7,841 bases of DNA, taken from the NCBI GenBank assembly GCA_020216575.1, contig JAIUYC010000140.1, forward strand, positions 1 through 7,841, written 5' to 3'. The notes under the pieces are model-generated. The model searched no databases. It was not told the origin of the DNA and was given only the letters and a program-made list of their open reading frames with translations. Source of the DNA: Coleofasciculus sp. S288. Lineage in GTDB: Bacteria > Cyanobacteriota > Cyanobacteriia > Cyanobacteriales > Coleofasciculaceae. Made by a program: the position numbers and the translations under genes. This document shows positions 7,201 through 7,841 of this stretch, piece after piece (positions within the stretch are counted from its first letter, which is position 1; the number at the start of each line of letters is the position of its first letter).

Positions 7201-7841
7201 AGGGCAACAAAATGAACGAGATGCGATCGCTCAAGAATTAGCCACGCTTACCGCTCAAAAACAGCAGCTAGAAACCGAGTCAAGCACCTTACAAGCTCAA
7301 CTTCAACCCCTCGAACAACGCACCGCAGAACTCCATCAATCTCTCTCTGCTGCTGAGGCCGAAAAGCAGCAAGTCGAAGCTCAACTAAACTCCCTGCGTG
7401 CGGAACTCGCACAGTGGCAAAGCCAAGCCTCCGAACACCAGGGCAACAAAGAACAACTCGAGCAGGAGTTAGCCACTCTCCAAGCTCAAAGGCAACAGCT
7501 AGAAGCAGAGACAAACAGACTGCAAACTCAGCTTCAGGAATTTGAGGCAGAGCGCAATCAATGGGAACAAGCCATCACGATGATCCGAGAGGAAACCGAG
7601 CAAACCGAAGCTCACCTCACTTCCCTGCAAACTGAGCTCCAACAACTGCTCGATCAAGTCATGGCGCAACAAAGCAACAAGGCAGCGCTAGAGCAGGAAG
7701 TCACCCAACTTGAGGAACAACGAAGACTGCTCGAACAGGCATTGCTTAACTCTCCAGCTCACATTGAAGAGCCTCCTGTTCGAGTGGAAGAACCTCCAGT
7801 TCAAGAGACTCAGCCGCTAGATCCAATGATGGATATGGATG
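4280..7841 (+). CDS. Giant membrane-anchored repetitive coiled-coil protein (3' end beyond window)
   Basis: The frame is open from the ATG at 4280 to the last base: 1187 codons with no stop, so the gene is partial. The nearest upstream in-frame stop is at 4181 and no ATG, GTG or TTG lies between, so ATG 4280 is the only reasonable start; no clear ribosome-binding site precedes it. Residues 6-23 (ILLGSVAFGVSFGLGLLA) and 30-48 (ALITGVITVPAAYAGALLV) are two likely membrane helices forming a hairpin, followed by basic RRTKK (51-55), which suggests that the rest is cytoplasmic. Residues about 57-1157 are almost pure Gln/Glu/Leu/Ala coiled coil in repeating units of about 73-77 residues, with an L-N-Q-(S/T/N)-L signature at the start of most units. 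Residues from about 1159 form a Pro/Glu linker with repeated EEPPV, which probably leads to another domain outside the window. I noticed only one cysteine (Cys543). I do not recognise a named family. A scaffold or tether anchored in the inner or thylakoid membrane is plausible. Function is unknown. Confidence 0.88.
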   Translation, partial: MVVNRILLGSVAFGVSFGLGLLANRDFNKALITGVITVPAAYAGALLVDQRRTKKDTLVKGTLQYQIQELELQQRQLHQFLAAATANRQELQASVDALQSERTHLLNRVSELHQQRTDLNQDIVNLQGQKQEIEQQSNNLQTQLEALVERQVELNQTLLSKTTEIQTAEAQKISLQDELVEIQAQIAEQIQQKERLPQELSTLEQLEEQLQQLQTQIQALQEQHGELNLSLSEKSAEVEAIESQRDSLEAELTELQTQIVERLQQQEGHPHHISDLNQLQELQHLQIPVQELLQQQAELNHSLEAKTAEVQELETQKNTLQTELEQLQAQLADVQELETQRNSLQAELEQLQAQLAEVQELETQKNTLQTELAQLQAQISEQLRQQDELNQEISAVYHLTQQSENLQSHIEALLNQETELSQSLDAKTAELQELEIQTSFLQAELEQLQSQIPEQLHQQEHQDYAVVDQLTDQSQHLQAQIQALLEQETELNQTLNVKIAEVQELETHKNSLQANLEQLESQIADRLQHHEHLSRDIVSLEECEYQLTERSDTLQTQLHTLLDREFEINQSLSAKTSEVEELEAHKNSLQSELEQLQAQISEQLQRQEGLTQELAAVEQLQERSHSLHSQIQSLAEQETEFNQSLEIKLTEVQHLETQKHSLQAELEQLQAQITEQLQQQEGLTQEFAAVEQLQERSHSLHTQIQALLEQETQLNQSLETRTGEVQQLETQKTALEAQLEQLQAQIAEQLQLQEGLSQEFAAVNQLEARSHSLQTQIQTLTEQETQLNQNLEAKTAEVQQLETQKTSLEAQLEQLQPQLAEQLQQQERLNQDIAALQERERQLEEQLHNWQAQVQALERWEDELNETLASRSAQVQAAETNLNALQAELTERQNQVSEKQSQQDELNQEVAVLESRKSQLELDANTLQTRIQELEQQYAELNESLAAPTAARRDVETSLNSLQADLEQLQNQVVGQQNERDAIAQELATLTAQKQQLETESSTLQAQLQPLEQRTAELHQSLSAAEAEKQQVEAQLNSLRAELAQWQSQASEHQGNKEQLEQELATLQAQRQQLEAETNRLQTQLQEFEAERNQWEQAITMIREETEQTEAHLTSLQTELQQLLDQVMAQQSNKAALEQEVTQLEEQRRLLEQALLNSPAHIEEPPVRVEEPPVQETQPLDPMMDMD
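5204..5419 (+). repeat. Three tandem 72-base (24-codon) repeats
   Basis: Copies begin at 5204, 5276 and 5348, each opening with ga(a/c)gt(t/c)caagagcttgaaac and encoding a block that begins (E/D)VQELETQ and ends LQAQ(L/I)(A/S). They are nested inside one larger unit and make it 48 codons longer than its neighbours. The near-identity of the copies suggests slippage or unequal recombination later than the main array. The high repetition also produces a long open frame in another phase (5217-5447) that is not a gene. Confidence 0.9.
6145..6590. repeat. HIP1 octamers spaced by the repeat unit
   Basis: GCGATCGC occurs at 6145-6152, 6364-6371 and 6583-6590, each 219 bases (73 codons) apart at the same point of three successive coiled-coil units, where it is read as part of E/A-R-S-H-S-L. 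Other copies in the window are at 647, 912, 1894, 2374, 3465 and 7223. HIP1 is an abundant octamer in many cyanobacterial genomes, so this supports the taxonomic inference. The spaced copies were presumably carried along by unit duplication. Confidence 0.85.

Larger units (their letters stand above)
4748..7561 (+). repeat. Tandem array of 71-77-codon coiled-coil units
   Basis: Using the codon after the recurring L-N-Q-like triplet as a marker, units start at 4748, 4967, 5183, 5546, 5759, 5990, 6209, 6428, 6647, 6878, 7109 and 7340, with a final marker at 7562. Successive spacings in codons are 73, 72, 121, 71, 77, 73, 73, 73, 77, 77, 77 and 74; the 121 is 73 plus two extra 24-codon blocks. 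Units from 5990 to 6646 are most alike and share whole DNA phrases such as caagctcaaatt and gagcaacttcag, pointing to recent amplification or gene conversion. The outer units are more diverged. A typical unit runs SLEAKTAEVQ, LETQK, then helical Leu/Gln/Glu blocks ending in ETELNQ. Confidence 0.85.

Noticed and set aside
5538..7514. Minus-strand open frames of 62-94 codons at 5538-5822, 6945-7133 and 7248-7514
   Set aside because: They are antisense to the coiled-coil frame, which is open throughout; their open length follows from Gln/Leu/Glu codon bias, and they show no domain or start signal.
4280..7841. SMC/Rad50-like ATPase as identity of the coiled-coil gene
   Set aside because: There is no Walker A or other ATPase motif at the N-terminus; instead there are two membrane segments, and low-complexity coiled coil alone gives spurious similarity to SMC, myosin and similar proteins.

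Overview
The window looks like chromosomal DNA of a cyanobacterium, probably a large-genome filamentous or colonial type. The evidence is nine copies of the HIP1 octamer GCGATCGC in under 8 kb, a Uma2-family nuclease gene, C-rich/G-rich palindromic repeats, a degenerate 'gtaggggcgg' palindrome and CTAATGA heptamer repeats. This assignment rests on sequence style only; no phylogenetic marker is present.

Layout: (1) 1-220, non-coding, with fragments of interspersed repeats and a hairpin that may end the Uma2 gene. (2) 221-802, minus strand, a Uma2-family (PD-(D/E)XK-like) protein. (3) 803-963, a short divergent intergenic region. (4) 964-3258, plus strand, an Lhr-like superfamily 2 DEAD/DEAH helicase with all main motifs. 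A run of palindromic repeats is inserted in frame in its inter-lobe linker and is translated as a three-fold 12-residue repeat. (5) 3259-4279, about 1 kb of decayed and repeat-rich DNA. It holds a clear remnant of the C-terminus of a second, diverged helicase of the same family, a possible second remnant, a 16-bp perfect palindrome, a hairpin and a segment flanked by inverted heptamer repeats. (6) 4280 to beyond the window end, plus strand, a very long open frame (at least 1187 codons). It encodes a protein with two N-terminal membrane segments followed by about 1,100 residues of Gln/Glu/Leu-rich coiled coil and then a Pro/Glu linker. This is the largest gene in the window and it has no stop codon here.

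The genes do not form an obvious operon. The helicase resembles the Lhr-like helicases known from bacterial defence loci (for example BREX types), but no partner genes are visible. The helicase plus helicase remnant is best read as an accessory, turning-over region. The most unusual object is the coiled-coil gene. Its body is a long array of units of 71-77 codons (mostly exactly 73 or 77) with a nested 24-codon triplication, HIP1 sites locked at one point of successive units, and a recurring four-residue difference that should shift the heptad phase.
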